DNA from: Lachnospiraceae bacterium UBA6403
GTDB taxonomy: Bacteria > Bacillota > Clostridia > Lachnospirales > Lachnospiraceae
Assembly (NCBI GenBank): GCA_002437435.1
Contig: DJPV01000068.1
Location: forward strand, 113,551 to 176,122
Direction of reading: 5' to 3'
DNA length: 62,572 nucleotides
This document shows positions 51,591-61,157 of this stretch, one piece after another. Below the pieces are notes generated by a model, which worked only from the letters and a program-made list of their open reading frames with translations, had not been told where the DNA came from and made no database searches. Positions within the stretch are counted from its first letter, which is position 1. Each line of letters opens with the position of its first letter. Made by a program: the position numbers and the translations under genes.

Positions 51591-54080
51591 ATGTCAGTTA
51601 AAATCGCGTTGGCAGGTAATCCCAACAGTGGAAAAACAACATTATTTAACGCACTTACAGGTTCAAACCAGTATGTTGGTAACTGGCCTGGTGTTACAGT
51701 AGAGAAAAAAGAAGGAAAGTTAAAGGGTCATAAAGATATTATAATCACTGACCTTCCTGGTATCTATTCACTTTCTCCATATACATTAGAGGAAGTTGTT
51801 GCCAGAAATTATCTGATTAAGGAATATCCGGATGCGATCATCAATATTATTGATGGTACTAACATCGAAAGAAATCTGTACTTATCAACACAGTTGATCG
51901 AACTTGGAATTCCGGTTATCATGGCAATCAACATGATGGATCTTGTAAATAAGAATGGTGACAAGATCGATATCAAGAATCTGAGTAATGCACTTGGATG
52001 TGAGGTTGTGGAAATTTCAGCATTAAAGGGCACAGGAATTGATGAAGTAAAAGAAAAAGCAGTTGCTGCAGCACGGAAGAAGGTACAGAATAAGCGTGTA
52101 CATAGTTTTGATCAGGCTGTTGAGGATGCGATTGACAGTGTAAGTGCAAAGCTTACTGTAGAAGAAAGAAAGAAAAGATTCTTTGCTATCAAACTTCTTG
52201 AAAAAGATACAAAGATTGCTGAGCAGATGGATAATGTTCCGGATTGTAAAGATGAGATCAAGGCATTGGAAGACAAGTTTGATGATGATACAGAGAGTAT
52301 CATTACCAGTGAGAGATATACTTATATTTCATCTATTATCGGAAAATGTGTAAAGAAGAATACAAAAGGCGAAAAGCTTACAACGTCAGATAAAATTGAT
52401 AAGATTGTTACAAACCGTATTCTTGCGCTTCCTATTTTTATTCTCGTTATGTGGCTGGTATATTTCATAGCAATGTCAACGGTAGGTGCATGGTGCACAG
52501 ACTGGACAAATGATAATCTGTTTGGTGATGGTTTCCATTTATTCGGTATCGGAAGCAAGGATTATGAAGAAGCATCCGGTGATTATGATGCAGCTAAAAA
52601 TGCACTTGATGCATATGGTGTACTTGTAACAGATGATGAAGATGCTGTAGATGTTGATGCGACAAAGGCAGCTATCGAAGCAAATACAAATACTGAAGCA
52701 TGTGTTAAGTATCAGATGGAAGATGAAGAAACTCTGGATACTTATGATATTGATGTATACTATTCAGAAGTACCTGCCGGTGCAAAAGAGGACGAAACAA
52801 ATGCAATGTCTTACTTAGATGCCGTAGAATACTTCAATGAGACAGAGATGGCAGAGATCGATCCTGCTGATTATGGTGTATTTGTTCCATCCATTCCAGA
52901 TCTTGCGGAAAGAGGTCTTGATAAGATCGGATGTGCAGATTGGTTAAAGGGGCTTATTCTTGATGGTATTATCGCCGGTGTTGGTGCTGTACTTGGTTTT
53001 GTACCACAGATGCTTGTATTGTTTATCTTACTTGCAATCCTTGAGTACTGTGGTTACATGGCACGTATCGCCTTTATTATGGATCGTATCTTCAGAAAGT
53101 TTGGTCTTTCAGGAAAGTCATTCATTCCTATCCTTGTAGGTACTGGTTGTGGTGTTCCCGGTATCATGGCATCCCGTACAATTGAAAATGAAAAAGACCG
53201 TCGTATGACAGTTATGACAACAACATTTATTCCTTGTGGTGCAAAAGTTCCGTTTATTGCCATGATCGCCGGTGCGATATTCCATGGATCATCTCTTGTT
53301 GCTACAAGTGCTTATTTCATCGGTATTGCAGCAATTATCTGCTCCGGTATTATCTTAAAGAAAACAAAGATGTTTGCAGGAGATCCGGCTCCATTCGTTA
53401 TGGAATTACCTCCTTACCATATCCCGACAGTTGGTTCTGTATTAAGAAGTATGTGGGAGCGTGGCTGGTCATTCATTAAGAAGGCTGGTACAATCATCCT
53501 CCTTTCAACAATCCTTGTATGGTTCACAACATATTTTGGTGTTCTGGATGGCAAGTTCCAGATGCTCTCCGAAGATCAGATCGATCACAGTATCTTAGCT
53601 AAGATCGGTAGTGCGATCTGCTGGATCTTCAAGCCACAGGGCTGGGGTGACTGGCAGGCAACGGTTGCATCTATCACAGGTCTTGTTGCAAAGGAAAACA
53701 TTGTTGGTACTATGGGTATTCTGTATGGTGGTGGAGAAGGTACTGTCTACAGTGAGCTTGCAAAAGCATTCACAACAGCGAGTGGTTTCTCATTCCTTGT
53801 ATTCAACTTGCTCTGTGCTCCATGTTTTGCGGCAATGGGTGCTATTAAGAGAGAGATGAACAGTGCAAAATGGTTCTGGTTTGCAATCGGATATCAGTGC
53901 GGATTTGCTTATCTCGTATCTCTTGTTGTTTACAGAATCGCAGGACTCTTCACAGGTGCATGCTCATTCGGCATTGGCTCTGTTGTAGCAATCCTTCTTA
54001 TAATTGCTTTCTTCTTCCTGTTATTCCGTCCGGATCCAAACAAGAAAGTTAAGACAAGCAAAGAATTCTTAAATGCATAA
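51591..54080 (+). CDS. feoB: Ferrous iron transporter FeoB
   Basis: An 829-residue membrane transporter. The N-terminal G domain has G1 GNPNSGKTT, G2 in NWPGVTVE, G3 DLPGIYSL and G4 NMMD, followed by a helical GDI region (about 175-270). The membrane part has two Gate motifs (GVPGIMASRTI; the later CAPCFAAMGAI) and a GYMARIAFIMDR segment. It imports Fe2+. Unusual: about 115 residues rich in Asp/Glu (about 316-432) are inserted after the first membrane segment, on the outer face by the usual topology, and explain why the protein is longer than the typical 650-750. It is the last gene of the feo operon. Confidence 0.96.
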   Translation: MSVKIALAGNPNSGKTTLFNALTGSNQYVGNWPGVTVEKKEGKLKGHKDIIITDLPGIYSLSPYTLEEVVARNYLIKEYPDAIINIIDGTNIERNLYLSTQLIELGIPVIMAINMMDLVNKNGDKIDIKNLSNALGCEVVEISALKGTGIDEVKEKAVAAARKKVQNKRVHSFDQAVEDAIDSVSAKLTVEERKKRFFAIKLLEKDTKIAEQMDNVPDCKDEIKALEDKFDDDTESIITSERYTYISSIIGKCVKKNTKGEKLTTSDKIDKIVTNRILALPIFILVMWLVYFIAMSTVGAWCTDWTNDNLFGDGFHLFGIGSKDYEEASGDYDAAKNALDAYGVLVTDDEDAVDVDATKAAIEANTNTEACVKYQMEDEETLDTYDIDVYYSEVPAGAKEDETNAMSYLDAVEYFNETEMAEIDPADYGVFVPSIPDLAERGLDKIGCADWLKGLILDGIIAGVGAVLGFVPQMLVLFILLAILEYCGYMARIAFIMDRIFRKFGLSGKSFIPILVGTGCGVPGIMASRTIENEKDRRMTVMTTTFIPCGAKVPFIAMIAGAIFHGSSLVATSAYFIGIAAIICSGIILKKTKMFAGDPAPFVMELPPYHIPTVGSVLRSMWERGWSFIKKAGTIILLSTILVWFTTYFGVLDGKFQMLSEDQIDHSILAKIGSAICWIFKPQGWGDWQATVASITGLVAKENIVGTMGILYGGGEGTVYSELAKAFTTASGFSFLVFNLLCAPCFAAMGAIKREMNSAKWFWFAIGYQCGFAYLVSLVVYRIAGLFTGACSFGIGSVVAILLIIAFFFLLFRPDPNKKVKTSKEFLNA

Positions 54081-54120
54081 TTATAAATGACAAATAATAT
54101 ATAATACACATATAATATGA

Positions 54121-54150
54121 TGCGCGCTTCCCTTTGTGGATGCGCGCATT
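54121..54150 (+). terminator. Hairpin after feoB
   Basis: TGCGCGC (54121-54127) and GCGCGCA (54142-54148) form a perfect GC-rich stem, followed by TTTGTGT. The T-tail is weak. Confidence 0.55.
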
Positions 54151-54330
54151 TGTGTATCGTACAGAAATCAGCTTTATATAAATTTTTACCTGATGACTGG
54201 TGTTTTTTTGAATTGACAGATAAGATGACAATGGTAATATTTATTAAAACTCCCTGAAATGAGTTGACAAACAAATGTATGATAGAGGAAAATGAATACA
54301 TACTATAATGATAAATAGGAGGTTTTTATT

Positions 54331-54648
54331 ATGGCAGTAATACATTTAAATGAAAAAGAATATGAAGATCAGGTTTTAAAGGCAAATGGACTTGTATTGG
54401 TTGATTTCTGGGCAACCTGGTGTGGACCATGCAGAATGGTCGCACCGATCGTTGAAGAATTGGCCGACGAATTTCCGGAGGTAAAGGTATGCAAAGTGGA
54501 TGTAGATGAGAATCAGGAACTTGCACTTGCAAACAAAGTCGTATCGATCCCGACATTTTTATTTTATAAGGATGGAGAAGTTGTAAAGAAAATCGTTGGA
54601 GCAGTTCCAAAATCAGAACTGATTCAGGCAATCCGTCAGTTTCAGTAA
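54331..54648 (+). CDS. trxA: Thioredoxin
   Basis: A 105-residue thioredoxin with the redox site WCGPC in VDFWATWCGPCRM and the cis-proline region VVSIPTFLFYKDG. It reduces protein disulfides; its thioredoxin reductase partner is not in the window. AGGAGG lies nine bases before the ATG. It is a separate unit between feoB and the purine genes. Confidence 0.97.
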   Translation: MAVIHLNEKEYEDQVLKANGLVLVDFWATWCGPCRMVAPIVEELADEFPEVKVCKVDVDENQELALANKVVSIPTFLFYKDGEVVKKIVGAVPKSELIQAIRQFQ

Positions 54649-54762
54649 ATAAGAATGCCGTCCAAAATGCTTGCAAAAGCAGACATATTATTATAAGATG
54701 AAAGACAGCGACCAGATAAATGGGTACATGAATTGACTAATTTATTAAACGGAGGTTTACAA

Positions 54763-55476
54763 ATGAAAATGTTATCATTATCAGAGGGACTTAAGGGTAA
54801 TTCTTATCCTGGCAGAGGTATCGTGATCGGACGTTCCGAAGACGGAACAAAGGCAGTTACAGCATACTTCATCATGGGCAGAAGTGCAAATTCCAGAAAC
54901 CGTGTATTTGTTACAGAGGGAGAGGGAATCCGTACAGAAGCATTTGATCCATCAAAGCTTGAAGATCCAAGCCTTATTATTTACGCACCGGTTCGGGTTC
55001 TTGGTAACCGGACGATCGTAACAAACGGAGATCAGACAGATACGATCTATGATGGAATGGATAAGGAACTTACATTTGAGCAGTCACTCAGATGCCGTGA
55101 ATTTGAACCGGATGGACCAAATTATACACCAAGAATTTCCGGTGTTATGCATATTGAAGGCGGACAGTATGATTATTCAATGTCTATCTTAAAGAGCAAC
55201 AACGGTGATCCATCTGCATGCAACAGATATACATTTTCATATGAGAATCCTGCAAACGGAGAGGGACATTTCATTCATACATATATGCATGATGGCAATC
55301 CGCTTCCAAGCTTTGAGGGAGAGCCAAAGTTAGTTGGTATATCAGGTGATATTGATACATTTGCAAGCATGGTATGGGAGAGTCTCAATGAAGATAATAA
55401 GGTATCCCTGTTTGTCAGATATATCGATATCGCAACAGGAAAGTACGAAACAAGAATCATCAACAAGAATAAGTAA
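54763..55476 (+). CDS. PurO-like IMP cyclohydrolase
   Basis: A 237-residue protein related to the archaeal-type IMP cyclohydrolase PurO (COG3363-like): it shares the Ntn-like core starting GNSYPGRGIVIGRSEDG and the segments NRVFVTEGEG and DNPTI-like DPSLIIYAP. It would close the purine ring of FAICAR to give IMP. The next gene is an AICAR transformylase without a cyclohydrolase domain, so the two together replace bifunctional PurH. GGAGG lies seven bases before ATG 54763; an open frame ten codons upstream has no ribosome-binding site. Confidence 0.85.
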   Translation: MKMLSLSEGLKGNSYPGRGIVIGRSEDGTKAVTAYFIMGRSANSRNRVFVTEGEGIRTEAFDPSKLEDPSLIIYAPVRVLGNRTIVTNGDQTDTIYDGMDKELTFEQSLRCREFEPDGPNYTPRISGVMHIEGGQYDYSMSILKSNNGDPSACNRYTFSYENPANGEGHFIHTYMHDGNPLPSFEGEPKLVGISGDIDTFASMVWESLNEDNKVSLFVRYIDIATGKYETRIINKNK

Positions 55477-55503
55477 TTATCATGAATCGGGAGGAAATAC
55501 AGA

Positions 55504-56682
55504 ATGAACGAAATTCAGTTAAAATACGGATGCAATCCAAATCAGAAACCATCAAGAATCTATATGGAGGATGGAAGTGATCTTCCGGTTACTGTGTTAA
55601 ACGGTAAACCGGGTTACATAAATTTTCTGGATGCATTTAACGGCTGGCAGCTTGTAAAAGAATTAAAGGCAGCAACAGGTCTTCCGGCAGCTACATCCTT
55701 CAAGCATGTATCACCGGCAGGTGCTGCAGTAGGACTTCCTCTTACAGATACGCTTGCAAAGATCTACTGGGTAGATGATCTGGGCGAACTGTCACCACTT
55801 GCCTGCGCATATGCAAGAGCCAGAGGTGCAGACCGTATGTCATCTTTTGGTGATTTCATCGCTTTATCCGATGTATGTGATGCTGATACAGCCCGCCTGA
55901 TCAAACGTGAAGTATCCGATGGTGTGATCGCTCCCGGATATACAGATGAAGCTATGGAACTTCTGATGCAGAAGAAGAAAGGTAATTATAATATTATCCA
56001 GATTGATGAAAGCTATGTTCCTGCTGAGATCGAGAGGAAACAGGTATTTGGCGTTACATTTGAGCAGGGAAGAAATGAACTGAATATTGATAAAGATCTG
56101 TTATCCAATATTGTAACAAAGAATAAAAACATACCGGAAGAAGCTCTTATCGATATGAAGATCGCACTGATCACATTAAAATACACACAGTCTAATTCTG
56201 TATGTTATGTAAAGGGCGGACAGGCAATCGGAATCGGCGCAGGTCAGCAGTCCAGAATCCACTGCACAAGACTTGCAGGTCAGAAGGCAGATAACTGGTG
56301 GCTGCGTCAGTCTCCACAGGTTATGGGACTTCAGTTTGTAGATGGTCTTGGACGTGCAGACAGAGACAACGCGATTGATGTATATATGGGTGATGAATAT
56401 GAAGATGTTCTTCGTGATGGTGAATGGCAGAAACGTTTCAAGGTAAAACCAGAGATATTTACAACAGAAGAAAAGAAAGCATGGCTTGCAGGAAATCAGA
56501 ATGTTACACTTGGATCTGATGCATTCTTCCCATTCTCGGATAATATCGAGCGTGCAAAGAAGAGTGGCGTAGCTTATATCGCTCAGCCGGGTGGATCTGT
56601 CAGAGATGATCTTGTGATCGAAGCATGCGATAAGTATGGAATGGTAATGGTATTTACAGGTATTCGTTTATTCCATCATTAA
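55504..56682 (+). CDS. purH: AICAR transformylase (PurH C-terminal domain, stand-alone)
   Basis: A 392-residue protein that matches only the transformylase half of PurH (whole PurH is about 510-530). The catalytic Lys-His pair is in TSFKHVSPAGAA; other signatures are YTQSNSVCYVKGGQAIGIGAGQ (shown in part) and the C-terminal SDAFFPF, with QPGGSVRDD close to the end. It transfers a formyl group from 10-formyl-THF to AICAR. Fhs and FolD, which supply 10-formyl-THF, are also in this window. It directly follows the PurO-like gene with a 27-base gap containing GGGAGG. Confidence 0.95.
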   Translation: MNEIQLKYGCNPNQKPSRIYMEDGSDLPVTVLNGKPGYINFLDAFNGWQLVKELKAATGLPAATSFKHVSPAGAAVGLPLTDTLAKIYWVDDLGELSPLACAYARARGADRMSSFGDFIALSDVCDADTARLIKREVSDGVIAPGYTDEAMELLMQKKKGNYNIIQIDESYVPAEIERKQVFGVTFEQGRNELNIDKDLLSNIVTKNKNIPEEALIDMKIALITLKYTQSNSVCYVKGGQAIGIGAGQQSRIHCTRLAGQKADNWWLRQSPQVMGLQFVDGLGRADRDNAIDVYMGDEYEDVLRDGEWQKRFKVKPEIFTTEEKKAWLAGNQNVTLGSDAFFPFSDNIERAKKSGVAYIAQPGGSVRDDLVIEACDKYGMVMVFTGIRLFHH

Positions 56683-56697
56683 TCAGGAGCGACAGAT

Positions 56698-57528
56698 ATG
56701 GCAAGAAGAAACAGAAGACGTCGTAGAAAGAGAAGATCTACCATTGATTTGGGAAAAGTATTTATATTTTTACTTGCATGCGCGATCATCATTTTTGCTG
56801 CGGTTGTGATTCTTTCAAAATTGATATCACATAAGGATCGGTATTTTGATGAGGGACTTGCTTATTACCAGAATTCGGAATATGACAAAGCTCTTGATAA
56901 ATTTACGGAAGCACTTTCGGAGAAACAGATTTTTTCTCAGAATAAGGATAAAAATACCAGACTTTATATTGCAGATATATATATGAAAACTGCAGATTAT
57001 AAGAAAGCGGTAGATGAATATGATACAATTCTTCAGAAAACATCAGCAGATAAGAAAGATGTGAAGAAAATGCAGGAAATTGCTCAGGCATTATCGGATT
57101 TTGGTGATTCGAATTATGCCGGAGCACTTCCGGTTCTGGAACAGTATGTAAAAGATTATCCTGAATTATATCTTTATATTGGTACGTGTTATGCTTCCAT
57201 GAATGATTCTGAGCATATGTTTGAGAATTATGAGAAGTATATCAAGAAATATGGATATAATTCTTATTTGTATGCACAATATGCCGCATATTATATCAGT
57301 ATCGGCGAACTGGATAATGCATACGGATATATCAACAATGGTCTGGCTAGTGATAATACGTTCCAGAAAGAGCTCCGTTTACAGGAGATTACATATTATG
57401 AGAAGATACAGAATTATGACAAGGCATATGAGCTTGCAAAAGAGTTATATGATCTGTATCCTGATTATCAGGCAGGTGTAGATGAATATAATTTCCTTTA
57501 TACCAGAGTATCCCATGATGATGAATAG
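56698..57528 (+). CDS. Membrane-anchored TPR protein
   Basis: A 276-residue protein: a very basic cytoplasmic start (RRNRRRRRKRR), one membrane segment (about 22-43) and an outer or periplasmic-side region of repeated helices of TPR type (for example YFDEGLAYYQNSEYDKALDKF and TADYKKAVDEYDTIL). The TPR region would bind partner proteins. The function is unknown. It starts 15 bases after purH and ends just before the alarmone synthetase gene, so it may be co-transcribed with both. Confidence 0.7.
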   Translation: MARRNRRRRRKRRSTIDLGKVFIFLLACAIIIFAAVVILSKLISHKDRYFDEGLAYYQNSEYDKALDKFTEALSEKQIFSQNKDKNTRLYIADIYMKTADYKKAVDEYDTILQKTSADKKDVKKMQEIAQALSDFGDSNYAGALPVLEQYVKDYPELYLYIGTCYASMNDSEHMFENYEKYIKKYGYNSYLYAQYAAYYISIGELDNAYGYINNGLASDNTFQKELRLQEITYYEKIQNYDKAYELAKELYDLYPDYQAGVDEYNFLYTRVSHDDE

Positions 57529-57555
57529 TTAGAATTGGCAGGAGGCATTTTATTC

Positions 57556-58356
57556 GTGGAAATACAATTATGGAAAGAGATTTTATCTCCGTATGAGCAG
57601 GCTGTAGATGAACTGCTCCTGAAATTTAGGCATATCATAAAAGATTATCGAAGTCAGGGACTGTATTCTCCGATCGAAAATGTTACCGGACGGGTGAAAA
57701 GAATTTCAAGTATTTTGGATAAGATGCAGAAGAAACATATTCCGATGGATCATATCGTGGAAGAAATGGATGATATAGCCGGAATTCGTATCATGTGTCA
57801 GTTCGAAGAGGACATCTATAAGGTTGTAGAGATCATAAGAAACCGCAAAGATATGTCGATCCGGGAAGAAAAAGACTATATCACGAATGTGAAAGCAAGC
57901 GGATACAGAAGTTATCATATCATATTGAACTATGATGTATATACGATCAAGGGATTGCAGACGATTCAGGCAGAGATCCAGATCCGTACAATGGCAATGG
58001 ATTTCTGGGCAACGATCGAACATTCCCTTCAGTATAAGTATCGTCATAATATGCCGGAGCATATCCGGAAAAAGCTGTTAAATGCAGCAAATGCAACTGT
58101 TGCGCTGGATAAGGAGATGTCATCTGTCCGTGGTGAGATCATGGATGCACAGAATTCATTTAATTATAAAGCATCTGTAGTAGCGGATATTTTGACGAAC
58201 ATACAAAATCTGTATTATGTCGGCAATCAGCGAGAGGTTGTAAAGATACAGAATGAATTTTATGATATTTACCAGAAAGACGATCTGGAAAAGCTGGAGG
58301 ATTTTTCCAAACAGCTAGATATTATTGCAGAAGGATACAAAGCACAGGGGCTATAG
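57556..58356 (+). CDS. relQ: Small alarmone synthetase (RelQ/YjbM type)
   Basis: A 266-residue (p)ppGpp synthetase without a hydrolase domain. Motifs: TGRVKRISSILDKM (ATP-side), DDIAGIRIMC, ASGYRSYHIIL and the acceptor-site segment EIQIRTMAMDFWATIEH, all in the synthetase order. It makes the stress alarmone from GTP/GDP and ATP. It is longer than typical RelQ (about 210), with an extra C-terminal helical part (about 215-266). The start is a GTG at 57556, ten bases after AGGAGG; an earlier in-frame TTG lies before that site. It is close to the purine genes that supply its substrates. Confidence 0.88.
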   Translation: MEIQLWKEILSPYEQAVDELLLKFRHIIKDYRSQGLYSPIENVTGRVKRISSILDKMQKKHIPMDHIVEEMDDIAGIRIMCQFEEDIYKVVEIIRNRKDMSIREEKDYITNVKASGYRSYHIILNYDVYTIKGLQTIQAEIQIRTMAMDFWATIEHSLQYKYRHNMPEHIRKKLLNAANATVALDKEMSSVRGEIMDAQNSFNYKASVVADILTNIQNLYYVGNQREVVKIQNEFYDIYQKDDLEKLEDFSKQLDIIAEGYKAQGL

Positions 58357-58359
58357 ATT

Positions 58360-59742
58360 ATGAACTTACCAGAGTCATTTAGAAACAGGATAAAGACACA
58401 GTTAGGAGACGAATATGATGCATATATGAACTGTCTGGATCAGGGTATGCATCATGGACTGCGTGTGAATACCAATAAGATAAGTGTGGAGGATTTCTTG
58501 AAGATTTCTCCATTTGAATTAAAACCTGTACCATGGACAACGAATGGTTTTTACTATGATGATAAAGCATGTACACCATCCAGACATCCATATTATTATG
58601 CAGGCCTTTACTATATTCAGGAGCCAAGTGCAATGGCATCGGCAAGTATTCTTCCTGTCGAAGATGGTGATGTGGTTCTGGATATCTGTGCAGCACCGGG
58701 TGGCAAATCGACTGAACTTGCAGCAAAGCTTCGTGGAACCGGATTCCTGATCTCAAATGATATCAGTAATTCCAGAGCCAAGGCATTGCTGAAGAATCTG
58801 GAATTATTCGGAATTGGCAATATGTGTGTGGTAAGTGAAGCTCCGAATAAGCTGAGCACAAAGTTCTATCAGACCTTTGACAAGATATTGATCGATGCAC
58901 CATGCTCCGGTGAAGGAATGTTCCGTAAATCCCAGTCAATGGTAACAGCATGGGAGAACAATGGTGTTGAGTTATTTGCAGGCTTACAGCGTGGAATCTT
59001 AAATGAAGTTGTAAAGATGTTAAAGCCGGGTGGAATCATGTTGTATTCGACCTGTACATTTTCTCCGGAAGAGAATGAACAGTCGATCGAATATCTGTTA
59101 TCACTCGATGATACTTTAGAATTAATCGAAGTGCCGAAGTATCCGGGCTTTTGCAATGGGAATCCGGCATGGGGAAAGACCGGAAATACAGAGATTGAAA
59201 AATGTGCAAGATTGTGGCCTCACCATATCGAAGGGGAAGGACATTTTGTTGCACTTATCCATAAAAAAGAGGAAGAACAGACACAGGTATTTCAGTCGTG
59301 GATACACAGAAGCTGTAAGTTAGATAAAAATGCAGAAGAATTCCTTACGCATGTTTCGTCTGAAGCAGGAATCAGGTCTGCATATATTGAGGAAAATAAT
59401 GGAAGACTGTATTATATGGCAGAATGTATGCCGGATGTATCCGGGCTTCGAATGTTGAGACAGGGATTGTTTCTTGGTGAGATCAAGAAGAACCGGTTTG
59501 AACCAAGCCAGTCGCTTGCCATGTACCTGAGGCAAGGACAGTTCGATAATGAAGTGAACCTTACTTCTTCAGATGACCGTGTTATAAGATATCTGAAGGG
59601 TGAGACGATCGAGGTATCGGATCAGAAGATAAAGAATGGATATGTGCTTGTTCTGGTGGATGGATATCCGCTTGGATGGGCAAAGAATACAAATGGAACA
59701 TTAAAGAATAAATATTTATCTGGATGGAGGATGATGTCATGA
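58360..59742 (+). CDS. rsmF: RsmF-like 16S rRNA m5C methyltransferase
   Basis: A 460-residue SAM-dependent methyltransferase of the NOL1/NOP2/Sun family. Motif I ICAAPGGKST, motif IV IDAPCSGEGMF and motif VI LYSTCTFSPEENE carry both active-site cysteines. The C-terminal third (about 300-460) resembles the RNA-binding extension of RsmF/YebU-type proteins. It modifies a cytosine of 16S rRNA; the exact site in this group is inferred. It begins three bases after relQ and its stop overlaps the next ATG by four bases. Confidence 0.9.
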   Translation: MNLPESFRNRIKTQLGDEYDAYMNCLDQGMHHGLRVNTNKISVEDFLKISPFELKPVPWTTNGFYYDDKACTPSRHPYYYAGLYYIQEPSAMASASILPVEDGDVVLDICAAPGGKSTELAAKLRGTGFLISNDISNSRAKALLKNLELFGIGNMCVVSEAPNKLSTKFYQTFDKILIDAPCSGEGMFRKSQSMVTAWENNGVELFAGLQRGILNEVVKMLKPGGIMLYSTCTFSPEENEQSIEYLLSLDDTLELIEVPKYPGFCNGNPAWGKTGNTEIEKCARLWPHHIEGEGHFVALIHKKEEEQTQVFQSWIHRSCKLDKNAEEFLTHVSSEAGIRSAYIEENNGRLYYMAECMPDVSGLRMLRQGLFLGEIKKNRFEPSQSLAMYLRQGQFDNEVNLTSSDDRVIRYLKGETIEVSDQKIKNGYVLVLVDGYPLGWAKNTNGTLKNKYLSGWRMMS

Positions 59743-60497
59743 GTAAAATAGCAGTCGTTACCGGAGCTTCTTCCGGATTGGGCAGAGAGTTTGTTGTTCA
59801 GATCAGTGAAAAATATAAGACGATCGATGAGATATGGGTGATTGCCAGACGTGCAGAACGCCTGTATGCATTAGAAAGAGAGATTGAGGGCAAGAAGGTT
59901 GTCGTTCTTCCGCTGGATATTACAAAGCAGGAAGATCTTGAAACCTATAAGAAGATGCTTGCAAAGGAGCATCCATGGGTTCGTGTTCTGGTAAATGCAG
60001 CCGGTTACGGCATTATGGGACATGTAGAGGATGTCGTATGTGAAGAACTTACCGGTATGATCGATGTAAACTGCAAGGCACTGGTTGCCATGACAAAGAT
60101 TACTCTGCCATATATGAAAGAACAGAGCAATATCATTAATATTGCATCATCTGCGGCATATCTGCCACAGCCATCTTTTGCTGTATATGCAGCAACAAAA
60201 TCGATGGTCAGAAGCTTTTCCAAGGCATTAAATAAAGAATTAGAATACAGAGATATCACAGTGACAGCAGTATGTCCGGGACCTGTCAATACAGAGTTTT
60301 TTGATGTTGCTGAAAAATATTCCCATACAAAGGCATTTAAAAGACTGTTCCGTGTGGACGCAAAGAATGTTGTAAAACGGGCATTATTTGATGCATATTA
60401 TCTGAAGACAGAATCTACCTATAGTATAACGATGAAAGCATTCAAGGTCATAACAAAGCTGTTGCCGAATGATTGGATCGTTTCTATGATCAAATAG
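59739..60497 (+). CDS. Short-chain dehydrogenase/reductase
   Basis: A 252-residue SDR enzyme: NAD(P)-binding TGASSGLG near the N-terminus, structural NAAGYG, catalytic Ser in IASSAAYLP and Y-x3-K in VYAATKS, then CPGPVNT. It acts on an unknown alcohol/ketone. The dibasic RRAER after the second strand suggests NADPH preference. Its ATG overlaps the stop of rsmF (ATGA), so the two are translationally coupled. There is no signal peptide. Confidence 0.9.
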   Translation: MSKIAVVTGASSGLGREFVVQISEKYKTIDEIWVIARRAERLYALEREIEGKKVVVLPLDITKQEDLETYKKMLAKEHPWVRVLVNAAGYGIMGHVEDVVCEELTGMIDVNCKALVAMTKITLPYMKEQSNIINIASSAAYLPQPSFAVYAATKSMVRSFSKALNKELEYRDITVTAVCPGPVNTEFFDVAEKYSHTKAFKRLFRVDAKNVVKRALFDAYYLKTESTYSITMKAFKVITKLLPNDWIVSMIK

Positions 60498-60572
60498 AAT
60501 TAAATAACAGATATAGAAAATGATCGAGTATATTATGCGTAACATTATAAGAAATAGAACGGGACAGAAACA

Positions 60573-61148
60573 ATGGAAAAAGGACAATATGGATATATAA
60601 AAAAACATAAGAAAAAGATCATAACCAGCATTATTATACTTGGTATTATGATACTGACAGGAGTTATTCTTTCGCTTGCAATGTTTAAAACGACAAAGAC
60701 ATTGATCATCATACTTCCGATATTGATCAGTCTGCCATTTGCCAAACAGATCGTGGCGCTTATCATGTGCTCCGGATTTAAATCTTTAACAGAGGAAGAA
60801 CACCAGAAGATAGAGAAAGGGATCCACTATGAGAACCGAGATGGCATCCTGTATGACATCTCACTCAGCCGATACGAAGGAATGTTGTTTTTCCCTGCCG
60901 TGATTGTGCGAGATGGCAGAATGTTATTTTTATATCAGAAAGCATTTGACAAGAAGATCCCGGATGTGGAATTTCTGAAAAAAGAAATTGCACGTTCCTT
61001 TGAAATGATAAAGAAACCATATGTTATTGTTACAGCTTTAACCGTAGATGACTTCATAAAGAAAGCAGAGACGATCAAAGAACCGGATGAAGATTATGTG
61101 GTAAAAGATCAGTCTATGCGTGAAAAATTATTTGAACTTGGTGTATAG
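60573..61148 (+). CDS. Membrane protein of unknown function
   Basis: A 191-residue protein: a basic start (YGYIKKHKKK), two membrane segments (about 17-38 and 42-65), then a soluble cytoplasmic domain (about 70-191) of mixed alpha/beta character with a segment GILYDISLSRYEGMLFF. No family is recognised. It starts 76 bases after the SDR gene and ends ten bases before the pseudouridine synthase gene, so it is probably part of a run with recU. Confidence 0.6.
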   Translation: MEKGQYGYIKKHKKKIITSIIILGIMILTGVILSLAMFKTTKTLIIILPILISLPFAKQIVALIMCSGFKSLTEEEHQKIEKGIHYENRDGILYDISLSRYEGMLFFPAVIVRDGRMLFLYQKAFDKKIPDVEFLKKEIARSFEMIKKPYVIVTALTVDDFIKKAETIKEPDEDYVVKDQSMREKLFELGV

Positions 61149-61157
61149 GAGCCGGGC

